A stretch of DNA of 64,000 bases from Planctomycetota bacterium. Its GTDB lineage: Bacteria > Planctomycetota > UBA1135 > GCA-002686595. The position numbers and the translations under genes were made by a program. The stretch covers positions 62,001-126,000 of the forward strand of contig JADYYP010000045.1 in the NCBI GenBank assembly GCA_020853575.1. The letters run 5' to 3'. How positions within the stretch are numbered: position 1 is the stretch's first letter; each line of letters starts with the position of its first letter. The notes under the pieces were generated by a model, which did no database searches, was not told the origin of the DNA, and saw only the letters and a list, made by a program, of their open reading frames with translations. Of this stretch, positions 7,329 to 20,800 are shown in pieces.

Positions 7329-8720
7329 ATGTTCTCCTGGCGAGGCAAGAAGTCGGCTCCCGAGAGCAAGGACCCGAAGAAGACTCCCGCGGCGGCTGCG
7401 GTGGGTGCGGCGGCCGGCACCCCCGACGCGGATTCGGCGTCACGCTTCCTGACGGGCAACAGCGATGTCGACCGGCGCACCGTCGAGGTGCTGCTCAAGA
7501 CCATCGCTCGCGTCTCCGAGTCGTCCGACGACGAGACCTTGCTCGAGCACATCGTCGACAACTCGGTCGAGCTGTGCGGTGCGGAGCGCGGCTTTCTGAT
7601 CCTGGCCACCGAGTCGGGGGAGACGCGCGTCCACGTGGCCCGCACGCGCGACAAGAAGTCGATCTCCGACAACGTGCGCTTCTCGACCAGCGTGGTGAAA
7701 CGCGTGCTCGAGAGCGGCGAGCCGATGCTGGCCACGGTGCAGAGCGACGCCGAAGCGATCGAGATCGGTCGCTCGGTGTTCGACCTCAAGCTGCGCGCGG
7801 TGATGTGCGTCCCGTTGACCAAGGATCGTGGAACCAAGGGCGGCGCCCGCGGCGCGCTGTACGTCGATTCGCGCGCGGCGACGCGCGAGTTCACGCACCG
7901 CGAGCTCGACTTGTTCGCTGCTCTCTCGCAGCACATCGCGATCACGCTCGAAAAGCGCCGTCTGCACCTGGAGTCGATCGAGAAGGCACGCCTCGAGCAG
8001 CAGATGGAGCTCGCCAAGGCGGTTCAGTCGGGCTTGATGCCGCGCATCCCCAAGGACATCGGCGGCCTCGACATCCACGGCTTCTACCGCCCGGCGGAGC
8101 GGACCTCGGGCGACTTCTTCGATTTCGTCAAGCTCAAGGACGGGCGCTTGGCCGTGGTCGTGGGCGACGTCTCGGGCCACGGTGTGGGGCCGGCCCTGAT
8201 CACGCAGAGCGCCCAGGGCGTCTTGCGCACCGGTCTGCGCATGTCCGCTCGGCCCTCGGACGCCTTGACGATGCTCAACCAGGACCTGTCCGAGCGCATC
8301 GATGCCGGGACGTTCCTCACGCTGCTCCTGCTCTCGATCGCGACCGACGGTCGCGTCGAGATCTGCAACGCAGGACACCATGGTCCGATCGTCGCGCGCG
8401 GCGCGCAGATCCTGATCGCCGAGCAGCACTCGTTGGCCTTGGGCTTCTCCGCCGACGTCGAGTATGGCGTCGACGATGTCTTGGAGCTGAAGAGCGGCGA
8501 CGTGTTGCTGGCCTTCACCGATGGGCTGATCGAGGCCCACTCGATGACGGACCGCGAGCAGTTGTTTGGCGAAGAGCGGGTCAAGGCGCTGCTCGCCGAG
8601 CACGCGCAGCGGGGCTCGAGCGCCGAGACCATCACGCTGGCCCTCGCCGAAGCGGCCTTTCAGTTCGCGGGCGGCAAGCACGAGGACGACATCACGCTGG
8701 TCGTGATCCGCAAGGTGTGA
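7329..8720 (+). CDS. GAF-domain PP2C/SpoIIE-type serine phosphatase (RsbU-like)
   Basis: 463 residues. After an Ala/Pro-rich leader, residues about 50-205 form a GAF sensor domain (LLEHIVDNSVELCGAERGFL; the beta core ends near SQHIAITLEKRR). A short helix (LEQQMELAKAVQSGLMP) connects it to a PPM phosphatase domain of the SpoIIE/RsbU class: SGDFFDFVKL, VVGDVSGHGVGPAL, ICNAGHHGP, AFTDGLIEA and EDDITLVVI supply the metal-binding Asp residues. Such enzymes dephosphorylate a phosphoserine on a STAS antagonist to release an anti-sigma factor or another target. The divergent STAS gene is the obvious candidate substrate. The small-molecule or protein ligand of the GAF domain is unknown. Its stop codon overlaps the start of the next gene (TGATG), so the two are coupled. 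Confidence 0.9.
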   Translation: MFSWRGKKSAPESKDPKKTPAAAAVGAAAGTPDADSASRFLTGNSDVDRRTVEVLLKTIARVSESSDDETLLEHIVDNSVELCGAERGFLILATESGETRVHVARTRDKKSISDNVRFSTSVVKRVLESGEPMLATVQSDAEAIEIGRSVFDLKLRAVMCVPLTKDRGTKGGARGALYVDSRAATREFTHRELDLFAALSQHIAITLEKRRLHLESIEKARLEQQMELAKAVQSGLMPRIPKDIGGLDIHGFYRPAERTSGDFFDFVKLKDGRLAVVVGDVSGHGVGPALITQSAQGVLRTGLRMSARPSDALTMLNQDLSERIDAGTFLTLLLLSIATDGRVEICNAGHHGPIVARGAQILIAEQHSLALGFSADVEYGVDDVLELKSGDVLLAFTDGLIEAHSMTDREQLFGEERVKALLAEHAQRGSSAETITLALAEAAFQFAGGKHEDDITLVVIRKV

Positions 8721-10096
8721 TGAGCGGGGAGTCGCGCGGCGCAAGTCTGTTGGTCCGTGGCGCGCGGAGCTACCCGCCCGGGCCGTCGGCCGCGACCGTC
8801 GACGTGCGCGTGGTCGAGGGCGTGATCGACGCCGTCGGCGCGGATCTCGAGCGCGGCGGGCTCCCCGAGCTCGACGCCGCCGGGCGCACCGTGATTCCGG
8901 GCCTGATCGACGTGCACGTGCACTTCCGCGATCCTGGCTTGGAGCACGTCGAGGGCTGGGACCGGGGCTCGGCGGGCGCGCTGCATGGCGGCGTCACCAG
9001 CGTCGTCGAGGTCCAGAACAACCCGCCGCTCTCGACCTCCCGCGCCGCGCTGGTGGAGCGCATCGAGCACGTTCGGCGGCGCTCGCGGGTCGACTTCGGT
9101 TGCCTCGCGAATCTGCTCGAGGCGTCGCTGCCGGAACTCGACGCCATGGCGCCGTTGACGCCGGGCTTCAAGTGCTTCTTGGGCGGCTCGACAGGCCTCG
9201 GAGGCGTGCTCGACGACGCGCTGCTCGAGCGCTTGTTCGCGGGCGCCGCGCGGGCCGGTCGCATGGTGGTCGCGCACTGCGAGGACGAAGCGTTGCTCCA
9301 GCGCGACAAGGCGCGCTGGGTCGACGGCCATCCGCAAGCCACGGTGGCCGTGCACCATCTCGCCCGCTCGAGCGAAGCCGAGGCCGAGTCGGTTCGCAAG
9401 GCGATCCACTGGGTGCGCACCACGGGCGCGGAGTTGCACGTGTTCCACGTTTCGTCCGCGGCCGCGGTCGATCACGTGCGCCGAGCGCGCCGCGAGGGGC
9501 TGCGTGTGTGGGCCAGTACCGCACCGCATTTCTTGCTCCTTTCATCCGAGTGGGCCGAGCGCTTGGGGAATCTGCTGAAGGTCAATCCATCGATCAAGAC
9601 GCCCGCGGATTCGTTGGCGCTTGCTGCGGCGCTGGCCACGGGGGACGTCGACGCGATCGGTACCGATCACGCGCCGCACCCGCTGGAGTACAAGCAGCGC
9701 GCGTATGCCAAAGCGCCTTCCGGCATGCCCAGCGTCGACTTGCTGTGGCCACTGGTGTTCGAGCTCGTGCGCCGCGGTTGGCTCGATGGGAGCGCGGCGC
9801 TCGCCAGCGTGACTTCGCGCGCGGCCGCGAGCATGAACCTGCCACGCAAGGGACGCTTGGCACGCGGATTCGACGGCGACCTCGTGCTGTTCGATCCGAC
9901 GCGCACGTTTCGCGTCGAGGGCGCGAAGCTGCCTTCGCGCTCCAAGTGGTCGGCCTTCGAGGGCTTCGAGCTGGCGGGACTTCCGGAGCTCGTCGTGCGG
10001 CGCGGCGAGATCGTGTGGAGCGCGGGCGAGGCACGGGTCGCGGCCGGAGGCAGACCGCTCGAGCTCGAACCGCCGCGCCCGTCGAGCGTTGGTTAG
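8720..10096 (+). CDS. pyrC: Dihydroorotase (class I-like amidohydrolase)
   Basis: 458 residues from ATG 8720, which overlaps the preceding TGA. Amidohydrolase superfamily, dihydroorotase type: it cyclises carbamoyl-aspartate to dihydroorotate in pyrimidine synthesis. Metal ligands are visible as HVHFRDPG (H66, H68), the candidate carboxylated lysine K151 in GFKCFLGGSTG, H186 (AHCEDE), H243 (FHVSSA) and catalytic D316 in IGTDHAPH. The lysine and GGSTG resemble the dihydroorotases of Bacteroidetes and relatives more than the Asp-containing Aquifex type. Related hydantoinases and allantoinases share the fold, but HFRDPG and the substrate loop favour dihydroorotase. Coupling to a signalling phosphatase upstream is unusual for a biosynthetic gene; no other pyrimidine genes are near. 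Confidence 0.82.
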   Translation: MSGESRGASLLVRGARSYPPGPSAATVDVRVVEGVIDAVGADLERGGLPELDAAGRTVIPGLIDVHVHFRDPGLEHVEGWDRGSAGALHGGVTSVVEVQNNPPLSTSRAALVERIEHVRRRSRVDFGCLANLLEASLPELDAMAPLTPGFKCFLGGSTGLGGVLDDALLERLFAGAARAGRMVVAHCEDEALLQRDKARWVDGHPQATVAVHHLARSSEAEAESVRKAIHWVRTTGAELHVFHVSSAAAVDHVRRARREGLRVWASTAPHFLLLSSEWAERLGNLLKVNPSIKTPADSLALAAALATGDVDAIGTDHAPHPLEYKQRAYAKAPSGMPSVDLLWPLVFELVRRGWLDGSAALASVTSRAAASMNLPRKGRLARGFDGDLVLFDPTRTFRVEGAKLPSRSKWSAFEGFELAGLPELVVRRGEIVWSAGEARVAAGGRPLELEPPRPSSVG

Positions 10097-10099
10097 ACC

Positions 10100-10990
10100 A
10101 TGTCGCGCAGCCGGCGCTTCGACCCGTCCGAGCGCGCAGCGAGCGACCGCATCGTGCTCGATTCGGTTTTCGTGGCGCGCTTGGAGAAGTTCGCTGCGTG
10201 TTCCGCACGTCTGCGTGGGCGCGAGGAATCCGGTGTCGGGCGTGTTGCCGGTGGTGGTGGCGACGAGTTCGTCGGCCACCGACCGTTGCGCGTGGGTGAG
10301 GACCTGCGCGACTTCGACTGGGAGCTCTACGCCCGTCTCGAGCGGCCCTACGTGCGGGTCCGCAGGCGAGATCAGGGCGAGCGCTGGTGCGTGCTCCTCG
10401 ACTGCAGCGCGTCGATGGGGCTGGGGAGCCCGGGAAAGCTGCAGTTTGCCGGGGAGCTCGCAACGGCCCTGGCCTTCGTCGGGCTCGATGCGGGCGCGAG
10501 CACGACGCTCTTCGCGCGCACTGCACACGGCGGAATCGGCACTGTCCGCATGCGTCAGCGTGCGGATCTGCGGCCTTGGATCGCGTTTCTCGAAAGCCTG
10601 CGCGCCACGCTGGAGTTCGGTGTCGCGAGCGTGCTCCCCGATCCCCGGATCGCAGCCGCGCAACGTGTGATCGCGATCGGCGATCTGATGGACGTCGAGC
10701 CGCACCAGCTCCTGGCCCTCGCACGACGCGGTCGGCGCGTCGACGCGCTGCGAGTGCTGGCGCCCCACGAGCTCGCGCCGGAGCTCGACGAAGGCGTCGA
10801 GTGGGTCGACCCCGAGCAGGGCGGACGGCTCGCGCTCGCCGTTGGACCAGCGGAGCTCGAGCGCTACTCCCGCGCATTGGAGACGCGCCTCGAGCGCTGG
10901 CGCGCGACGTTCCTTCGCCGCGCGCAGCACTGTTGGACATGGAGCAGTGAGCGTGCGTTCGAGGACGCAGCGCGGGCGGTGCTGGCGTGA
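10100..10990 (+). CDS. DUF58 protein with von Willebrand-like fold
   Basis: 296 residues starting 3 bp after the dihydroorotase stop. The DUF58 hallmark (GHRPLRVGEDLRDFDWELYA, approx. 59-78) precedes a VWA-like fold whose metal site is intact: D101-C-S103-A-S105 in LLDCSASMG. DUF58 proteins typically sit in MoxR-DUF58-BatA/BatB operons, thought to act as chaperone-like systems for envelope or metal-enzyme maturation. Here the following BatA-like gene is present, but no MoxR AAA+ ATPase precedes it; the neighbour is pyrC. No signal peptide or TM segment is seen, so it is cytoplasmic. The final four bases overlap the next gene (GTGA). Confidence 0.85.
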   Translation: MSRSRRFDPSERAASDRIVLDSVFVARLEKFAACSARLRGREESGVGRVAGGGGDEFVGHRPLRVGEDLRDFDWELYARLERPYVRVRRRDQGERWCVLLDCSASMGLGSPGKLQFAGELATALAFVGLDAGASTTLFARTAHGGIGTVRMRQRADLRPWIAFLESLRATLEFGVASVLPDPRIAAAQRVIAIGDLMDVEPHQLLALARRGRRVDALRVLAPHELAPELDEGVEWVDPEQGGRLALAVGPAELERYSRALETRLERWRATFLRRAQHCWTWSSERAFEDAARAVLA

Positions 10991-12195
10991 TCGAGTTCAC
11001 GCGTCCGTGGGCATTGGTCGGACTGTTCGTGCCGGTGCTCGTGGTGCTGCTGACGGCTCTGGCGAGTCGTGCGCGAAGCATGCCCACCGCGACCTTGGAA
11101 GTGTGGCGTGAGATCGACGCGCGTGTCGCGCGCAGCGCACGGCGACGGGCGCGAGTTCCATTGGCCCTGTGGCTGCTCGCTCTGGCGATGGTGTCGACGG
11201 TGTTGGCGCTCGCCGAGCCGCGTTCGCGCAGCACTGAGCTCGCGCCCTGGCGTGTGGTGCTGGACCGCTCGCCGTCGATGTACTTGGGACAGGGGAGTGA
11301 GCGGCGCATCGACGTCGCGTTGCGTGGGGTTCGTGAGGTCGTCGGCGATGGCGAGGTCGAGTGGGTCACGTCCAGCGCAGGCTTCGAGCTGCGTGCACGA
11401 GCTCGGGAGGTACCCGCCGGCTGGCTGGCCGCACCGCGTGGAGCTTGGAGCGAACCGCGCTGGGCGAGCTACGACGAGCCGGGCACGTTGTGGTTGACGG
11501 ACGTGCCTCCGGAATCCGCTCCGTCGCGCGCGAGCTTGCTCACCAGCGGTGCAACGCCCTGCGCCGGACTCGTCGCGCGCGGCGTGGATCACGACATCGT
11601 GTGGGACGGCTCCGAGCTCCGGCGCGAGCCTCACGAAGCGGGCCGCGGGCCGCGGGTGGCGATCGAGCCCGCGCTGCTCGCGGGAGCGATCGGGCGCGCG
11701 GCCTTGGTTTGGGCGCAAGCGCGCGGTTGGAACGTGACCGAGGCGCGAGAGGCCGTGGACTTGGCGCTGGTCTTGGGATCGGTCGCTGACCCGCAGATCC
11801 GTGACACGCTTTGCGCGGCCGAGGGCTGGAGCATGCCCGTCCGCGTGAAGCGCGCGTTCGACGCTCCGAGCGAGCCGCGCGCCGTGCTGCTCGAGAGCGA
11901 TGGGCGTCCGCTCGCGGTGGCGAGCTCCGGGCTCGTGGAATTGGCCTTCGAGGAACTGGGCGAGCCTCAGGGAGATCCCACGTCGTTCGCGCTGTTCTGG
12001 GCGCGCGCGTTCGATGCCGCAGCCCTGCCGCCCGAGGGGACCGCCGTCGCGGAGCGCGCGCGCGCGGGACCCGCACGCCGGGTCGTGGGCGAGGCGCCCC
12101 CGCGCGCATTGAGCGATGGCGAGCTGCCGTGGTCCGCACTTCTGGGCGTGTGCGCTGCGCTCGCCGCCACAGCGGCGCTAGCCGTGCGTCGCTGA
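10987..12195 (+). CDS. BatA-like membrane protein (aerotolerance-type, VWA fold)
   Basis: 402 residues, GTG start overlapping the DUF58 stop. The N-terminus IEFTRPWALVGLFVPVLVVLL is the BatA N-terminal region, with TM helices at about 7-26 and 58-76. The following domain holds VVLDRSPSMYLG (91-102), a D-x-S-x-S metal-binding site of VWA type, and the C-terminus has a third helix (WSALLGVCAALAATAALAV). This matches membrane partners of DUF58/MoxR systems. Function in the family is poorly known; roles in envelope stress or protein maturation are inferred from other bacteria. Its last 18 bp overlap the end of the convergent flippase-like gene. Confidence 0.7.
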   Translation: MIEFTRPWALVGLFVPVLVVLLTALASRARSMPTATLEVWREIDARVARSARRRARVPLALWLLALAMVSTVLALAEPRSRSTELAPWRVVLDRSPSMYLGQGSERRIDVALRGVREVVGDGEVEWVTSSAGFELRARAREVPAGWLAAPRGAWSEPRWASYDEPGTLWLTDVPPESAPSRASLLTSGATPCAGLVARGVDHDIVWDGSELRREPHEAGRGPRVAIEPALLAGAIGRAALVWAQARGWNVTEAREAVDLALVLGSVADPQIRDTLCAAEGWSMPVRVKRAFDAPSEPRAVLLESDGRPLAVASSGLVELAFEELGEPQGDPTSFALFWARAFDAAALPPEGTAVAERARAGPARRVVGEAPPRALSDGELPWSALLGVCAALAATAALAVRR

Positions 12196-13224
12196 CGGAG
12201 CTTCGTCATCGCCGGACTCGTCGACTTGTCCGAAGCGCCGCGTGAACAGCGCGGTGGCCACGAAGCCGACGAGCACAGCGAACCACAAGGTGCACAGTCG
12301 CGCGAGCATCATCGATGCCGCTGCGTGCACGCGCGCGGCCTCGCGCGCAGCGTCGCCGGAGAGAGCCAGCGTGCGCTCGAGGATCGGTTGGTAGCGGGGC
12401 CGGAGCAGCGTTCCGAGGATGCCCTCGGTGATCAGCAGGCCACCGGGCGCGATGATCGCGACGGCGCCGGCGACCGCACTGAAAGCGAAGGCGAACACCG
12501 CGTACAAGAACGGCACCGAGTCGGGCACGACCTGGTTGGCGATCAACCAGAAGCCGGTGCACTCGCAGCCCCAGCCGACGACGGACACCAGCGTGGGCAG
12601 GACGATCTCACGCGGCGCGAGCAGGATGCGCGTGCTGGCGAACGCGCCCTCGACGCGGGGCGCCAGCCGGCCGATCGTGGGCAGTCGAGCGATCGTCCGC
12701 ACGACGAAGCGCGCGAACCCCTGCGAGCCCACCAAGACCAGGGCGACGCCGCACACGGCGAGCATCGACCAGAAGATCCAGGCGAACTGCGGCGCCGTGT
12801 TCAGGCCTCCAATCGCGACCAAGATCAGGTAACCCAGGAGGTCCGTGAAGCGCTCGGCGACGACGATCGGCGCCGACTGGTGGATGCGCACGCCGGTCAC
12901 TTGGCGCACCAGCCATGACTTGAAGACCTCGCCCATTTTTCCGGGCGTGACGGACAGGGTCATCCCGGAGAGATAGATCAGGAACGAGGTGCCCGCCGCG
13001 AGCTCGATCTCGAGCAGGTGGCAATAGCGCTGCCACTTCAGGAAGCGCACCGCGTAGTTGGCGAACGACAGCGCGCACGCGGCCGGAACGACCCACAGCG
13101 GCAAGCGCGCGATGGTGCTCGCGACTTCCGCGGCACCGGCCCAAACGGCGATCGCGAAGTAGACGCCGACGAGGAGCAAGACGCCGAGGAGCAGGCGTCG
13201 GCCGAGTTTGCTGGGGAGCGGCAC
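12178..13224 (-). CDS. Flippase-like integral membrane protein (LPG synthase TM / UPF0104 family)
   Basis: 348 residues with about eight to nine hydrophobic segments and the typical family signatures: FANYAVRFLKWQRYC (54-68), SVTPGKMGEVFKSWL (90-104) and a following SAPIVVAERFTDLLGYLIL. This is the lysylphosphatidylglycerol synthetase TM-region fold, also found in AglD and in proteins proposed to move lipid-linked sugars or hydroxy-lipids across the membrane. The catalytic aminoacyl-transferase domain of MprF is absent, so it should not be called a lysylphosphatidylglycerol synthase. It is followed, on the same strand, only by the convergent overlap with the BatA-like gene, and preceded by the NhaC gene with a 10-bp gap, so the two may be one transcript. 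Confidence 0.82.
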   Translation of the reverse strand: MPLPSKLGRRLLLGVLLLVGVYFAIAVWAGAAEVASTIARLPLWVVPAACALSFANYAVRFLKWQRYCHLLEIELAAGTSFLIYLSGMTLSVTPGKMGEVFKSWLVRQVTGVRIHQSAPIVVAERFTDLLGYLILVAIGGLNTAPQFAWIFWSMLAVCGVALVLVGSQGFARFVVRTIARLPTIGRLAPRVEGAFASTRILLAPREIVLPTLVSVVGWGCECTGFWLIANQVVPDSVPFLYAVFAFAFSAVAGAVAIIAPGGLLITEGILGTLLRPRYQPILERTLALSGDAAREAARVHAAASMMLARLCTLWFAVLVGFVATALFTRRFGQVDESGDDEAPSATHG

Positions 13225-13234
13225 GGAGAGGACT

Positions 13235-15394
<2,160 letters not shown>

Positions 15395-15488
15395 GCGGGG
15401 TCATGGTAGGGGGTCAGGTGCGCCCTTCAAGCGCGCGCGTCTTGGAGCGGCTGGCCTGGCCGCGTATCCTGCGCAGCGCATCACGCGC

Positions 15489-16064
15489 ATGCTGTTCCTC
15501 GCCGACACCACACTCCCTGCCTGGGTGGTCACGCTCGTGCCGTGGCTGCTCGGCCTGTGCGTCGTTGCTGCCGCGTGCGCCGCGTTGGGCGTGTGGTTGG
15601 TGCACGCGCGCCTGCGCGAGCTCCAAGCACTGGGCGAGCGCCTGGCCGTGCTCGACGAGATCAAGTCGGCCCTGGTCCGGGTGGCCAAGGAGCGCGAGGA
15701 TCTCGACTTGCGGCGCATCGAGCACGTGCTGATCGAGATGCGCGATGGCCAGCGACGCTTGGAGGACACGCTGCTGCGCGCTGCGCAGGGCGGCGCCAAG
15801 CCCACCGAAGGCGCCACGCCGCGCGCCGGCGACGCCGCCGGGCTGGGCGAACGCATCGTGCAGCGCCTCTTGGCGCACGGCTACGAGCGCGTGCAGATCA
15901 TCCCAACGCTCGACGAGCTGACGAAGCTCTTCGAGGCCGATGGCGCGAACGAGGTCTTGGTCGAGGCGCGGCGCAACGGCGTGTTGTGCAAGGGCCGCGT
16001 CCTGGTGCGCGACGGCGTCGTGGTCGACGTCGAGCTGCAGCCCGCGTATTCGATGTTCCCCTGA
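15489..16064 (+). CDS. Single-pass membrane protein with coiled coil, unknown function
   Basis: 191 residues from ATG 15489. One N-terminal TM helix ([20 protein letters not shown], about 9-28) is followed by a short coiled coil ([19 protein letters not shown] and [20 protein letters not shown]), an Ala/Pro/Gly linker, and a C-terminal globular piece of about 75 residues ([20 protein letters not shown] to [13 protein letters not shown]). The last part alternates beta and alpha and could bind a partner, but I recognise no family. It ends 16 bp upstream of asnS on the same strand and may be in its transcript. Confidence 0.65.
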   Translation: MLFLADTTLPAWVVTLVPWLLGLCVVAAACAALGVWLVHARLRELQALGERLAVLDEIKSALVRVAKEREDLDLRRIEHVLIEMRDGQRRLEDTLLRAAQGGAKPTEGATPRAGDAAGLGERIVQRLLAHGYERVQIIPTLDELTKLFEADGANEVLVEARRNGVLCKGRVLVRDGVVVDVELQPAYSMFP

Positions 16065-16080
16065 AAGTTCTTGGCGCTCG

Positions 16081-17391
<1,311 letters not shown>

Positions 17392-17419
17392 AGCGGGTCG
17401 AGCGCGGGCGCGTGCGTCG

Positions 17420-17782
17420 TCATTGCGTGTCCGACTCGCTCCACAGCGTGGCTTGGCCGAGCACCTGGACCTCGAAGCTCACACCCAGTGGCTTCAGCGC
17501 GCTGCGCAGCGGTCCGAGCAGCGCGCGCACCGTTTCGTCGGGCGCTTGCGCGCAGTCGAGATGCAGCACGAGTCCCTGCGCGGAGCTGCCGGGGAACTCT
17601 CGCTGCATTTGACCGTCGAGCGCGAACGACAGGTAGGCGTTGACCTTGTCCTGCAACTCGCGCAAGCGTTGGTCGCTGCCGACCCAGGGGCGCTGCTCGA
17701 CCATCACCAGCACCAGCGCACCGTCGGGGCGTCGCGAGACCAAGTCGATCGTCGTCGGATCGTGGACTCCGTGCTGTGCCAT
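17420..17782 (-). CDS. Small DUF6572-like protein
   Basis: 120 residues. The sequence begins MAQHGVHDPTTIDLVSRRPD and continues with VLVMVEQRPWVGSDQRLREL and LQDKVNAYLSFALDGQ, which resembles the small family annotated as DUF6572 (HDP-x-x-ID near the start, a D/Q-rich turn, LQ-x-K-x-N-A-Y-x-x-F). No catalytic residues are evident and the protein is predicted cytoplasmic. It is convergent with asnS (28 bp apart) and separated by 37 bp from the end of the large DUF4388 gene, which is on the same strand upstream of it, so read-through from that gene is possible. Confidence 0.65.
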   Translation of the reverse strand: MAQHGVHDPTTIDLVSRRPDGALVLVMVEQRPWVGSDQRLRELQDKVNAYLSFALDGQMQREFPGSSAQGLVLHLDCAQAPDETVRALLGPLRSALKPLGVSFEVQVLGQATLWSESDTQ

Positions 17783-17819
17783 GCGCGCAGTCTAGCCGGC
17801 CGGGACGAGCGCGCGGCGA

Positions 17820-20800
17820 CTACAGATCGTAGGCGCGCAGGCCGGCGCCGTCGCTGATCCACAGCTTGCCGCGCGGCGCGCGCGCCGTCGGCGCTTCCCA
17901 GGCGACGTAGTTCCACTCGTCGACACGGCGTACGGAGAAGAGGACCTCGGTGGTCTTGGGCCGGCGCACCGCGAAGTTCTCGGCCAACACCTGCACTTCG
18001 TGCGCGGTCCACGGGGAGGCCAACGCCGTGGCTTCGTTGGCGCTGCGTCGGATCACGACCAGGCCCGCGTCGTGTCCGCGCGTCGGCGCCAGCGGCGCAT
18101 CCTTGTCGAGCAGTGCGTCGCTCTCGGGCTTGATGCGCGTGGTCCAGGTCAGCTCGTGACCGTTCTGGAAGCGCGCGCGGACGCCATTCGACATCGGCTC
18201 GGGTCCGGCGATCGGCGGATGGCCCGCGTTCCAAGGGCCTTCGACGCGCCCGTCGGAAGTGTCGAGGATCCAGGCCGAGCCATCCTCGGTGACGATCAGC
18301 AACGAGCCCGCGCGGCGCGGCAGGAACACCGGCGTGCGCGCGATCCCGCCCAGCGAGTTGAGCTTCTGCGTCCAGGTCACGGCGCCCTTGGAGTCGATGC
18401 GTGCGAGCTTGCCCTCGCGGTCGCAGACCACGTGGTGGTCGTCGACCGAAACGGGCATCGACTCCACGCGCGCGCTCGTGTGCCACCATGCGGTCGGCGT
18501 GCGCGAGAGCATCACCATCTGGTCCGCGGGCTCGGCAATCGTGAGCTGCACCGAGTCGCAGGCGTCGTGCTCGAACACCAATTGCGTGCGTTCTCCCGGT
18601 GAGGTCTCCAACACGAAGGGCGTCGTTCGCGAGCTGCCATCCGAGAAGCGCACGCGAGCTCCGGGCGGATTGGAGTCGATGCGGCACGGCAGGAGGTGCT
18701 CGCTGGGGCGCGGGCAGGCCTCCGCCAGCCGTTCCAGCGCTCGAGCGTGCTGCCCGGCGGCGGCGAGCTCGCGGGCCTCGATCACCGCGCGATGGTGCTC
18801 GCGCACGGCGTTGACCTCGCGCTCCAGGATCTTCATCAGCTTCTCGGAGCCCGGCACCGCTGCGAGCTCCGCGTAGACCTCGACCGAGCGCGCCAGATCG
18901 CCCGCGCTGGCGTGCGCTCGCGCCGCGGCCAAGAGCGAGTCTTGCTTCTCGACGTTTTGCGCGCGCAACCGCTTTTCGCGTGCCGTGGCGCGCAACTCCG
19001 AGCGCGTGCCCAAGGTCAGCGCCAGCGATTCCATGCGCGTGCGGAACTCGAGCAGCTCGGGTGTCTCCTTCGCGCTCGCCAACACCGAACGCAGCTCCTG
19101 GATCAAGCGCGCCAGACGCTGTTCCGCGTGCGCCGCCTCGGGCGCATCCACGCTGGGATCGGCCCACTCCGCGACGGTCTGCTCGAAGCGCGCCATCAGG
19201 CCCGCGAGCAAGCTCGAGAGCTTGGGAAGTTGCTCGCCATCGATGCTCGGCGCGTCGGGCGCGGGCGGCAGCGCGAGCGCGTTGCGCAACCCGAGCACGG
19301 GGTCGCCGCTGGTGCACTCGAGCTGGCACTCTTGGAAGCGCGCGATCCACTCGGCACGATCGGTGAGCTGCCGATTGCGGATGCGCTCTTCGAGCTGTCC
19401 TCGCAAGCTCACGATTTCAGCCGCCAGCGAATCACCGAAGTTCTGCTCGAGCAACTGGAGCGCGATCGTGGGTTCGGCCAGGCGCTCGTTCACTTCGGCC
19501 AAACGCGCGTCGTAGTCCTGGTCGATCCGCACCTTGACCACGGCGACGATCGAGACCGCCAGTGCGGTGGCGAGCACCGCCACCGAATTGCGCCGCGTGC
19601 GCTTTCCGGTGACCGACTTGCCGTGAGCCACCGCCAGCAGCGCCTTGACCTCGCGGTGGGCGGGCGCGAGCTGCGTCAACTGGCGCAGCGGAGCCAGCGC
19701 GCGGTCCGGAGTCCCACCGAGGATCAGCGTGCGGCAGGCCTCTACGACCCAACCGACGCCTTCGTCGACCAGGCCGACCGAGCACATGCGCTGTCCGATC
19801 TCCATGCGCACAGCGGTGGTCTCGGGCCCGCGGGAAGCCGCGGCGCGCAGCACCAAGCCGGCGCGCCAGGGATGTCCGAGCTCTTGGAACTTGCGCGCGA
19901 TGCGCAGCATGTCGGTCATCGACGGGAAGTCGGACTCGACCTGGCTGCGGTGCTGCCAGTGCAGTGTGCGCAATTCGCAGATCGCGTCGTGGCGGTGATG
20001 CTTGCGCAGCTCGTTCCAACGCGCGATGGCGCTGGTCGGATCGGGATGCGCTCCATCGATGCGCCGCAGGAACGTGCGCGCATCCGCGGTCTCCATGCTT
20101 GCGAGCGCGGCGGGCAACTTGCCCTTGGCCCACTCGGCGAGCAACAGCTGCAAGTCACCCGCATCGAGTGTTCCAGGCGGCGCGAGCTGGCACCAGCCCG
20201 CGACTCGCGAGGCGGCGCGCGAGATGCGACCGGCGTTCAACTCGCGTTGTGCCAGGGTGAGCTGTTCGCGCGCGTCGGCAAAGCGCAGCACGCCGCGTTG
20301 GAAGAGATCGACCAGCGCACCGCGCACCTGGCGCAGCGGCCAGCCGAGTCGATCGGAGATCTCCGCGACATTCGAAACGCCGTCACACTCTTGCCAAAGG
20401 CGCTCGAAGCTGCGGTGCGGAGCGGCCTCGGCCATCAGGCGCGGAATGAAATGCTCGCTGAGCTCCTTGGCCTGCGGATGCGCGCCGAGCTCGTCGCACA
20501 AGCGCGCGTACTCGAGCAGGATGAACTCGACCGACACCGGCGGACAAGCGATCGGCGTGAGGACGTCCAGCGTCGCCCCGGTCTCCATGCGCGCCAGCGG
20601 CTCCTCTGGGCCGGTCGGCGCGGCTCGCGCGCGTTGCACGGGGATCGTCAAGTCCGGCAGGGGGCCCGGCTCGAAGCGGAAGTGCACACCTTCGCAGTCG
20701 AGCAGGCGGAACATCGCCTCGAGCCGCACCGCGTAAGCGATTTCGCGCATGCGCAGCGCGTCGATGCGCTGATCGGGATCGGTGACCCACGCGCGCTCAC

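Noticed and set aside
7574..8719. 840-codon frame running into dihydroorotase
   Set aside because: The first 382 codons are a shadow of the PP2C gene; the ATG at the TGATG overlap starts the real protein.
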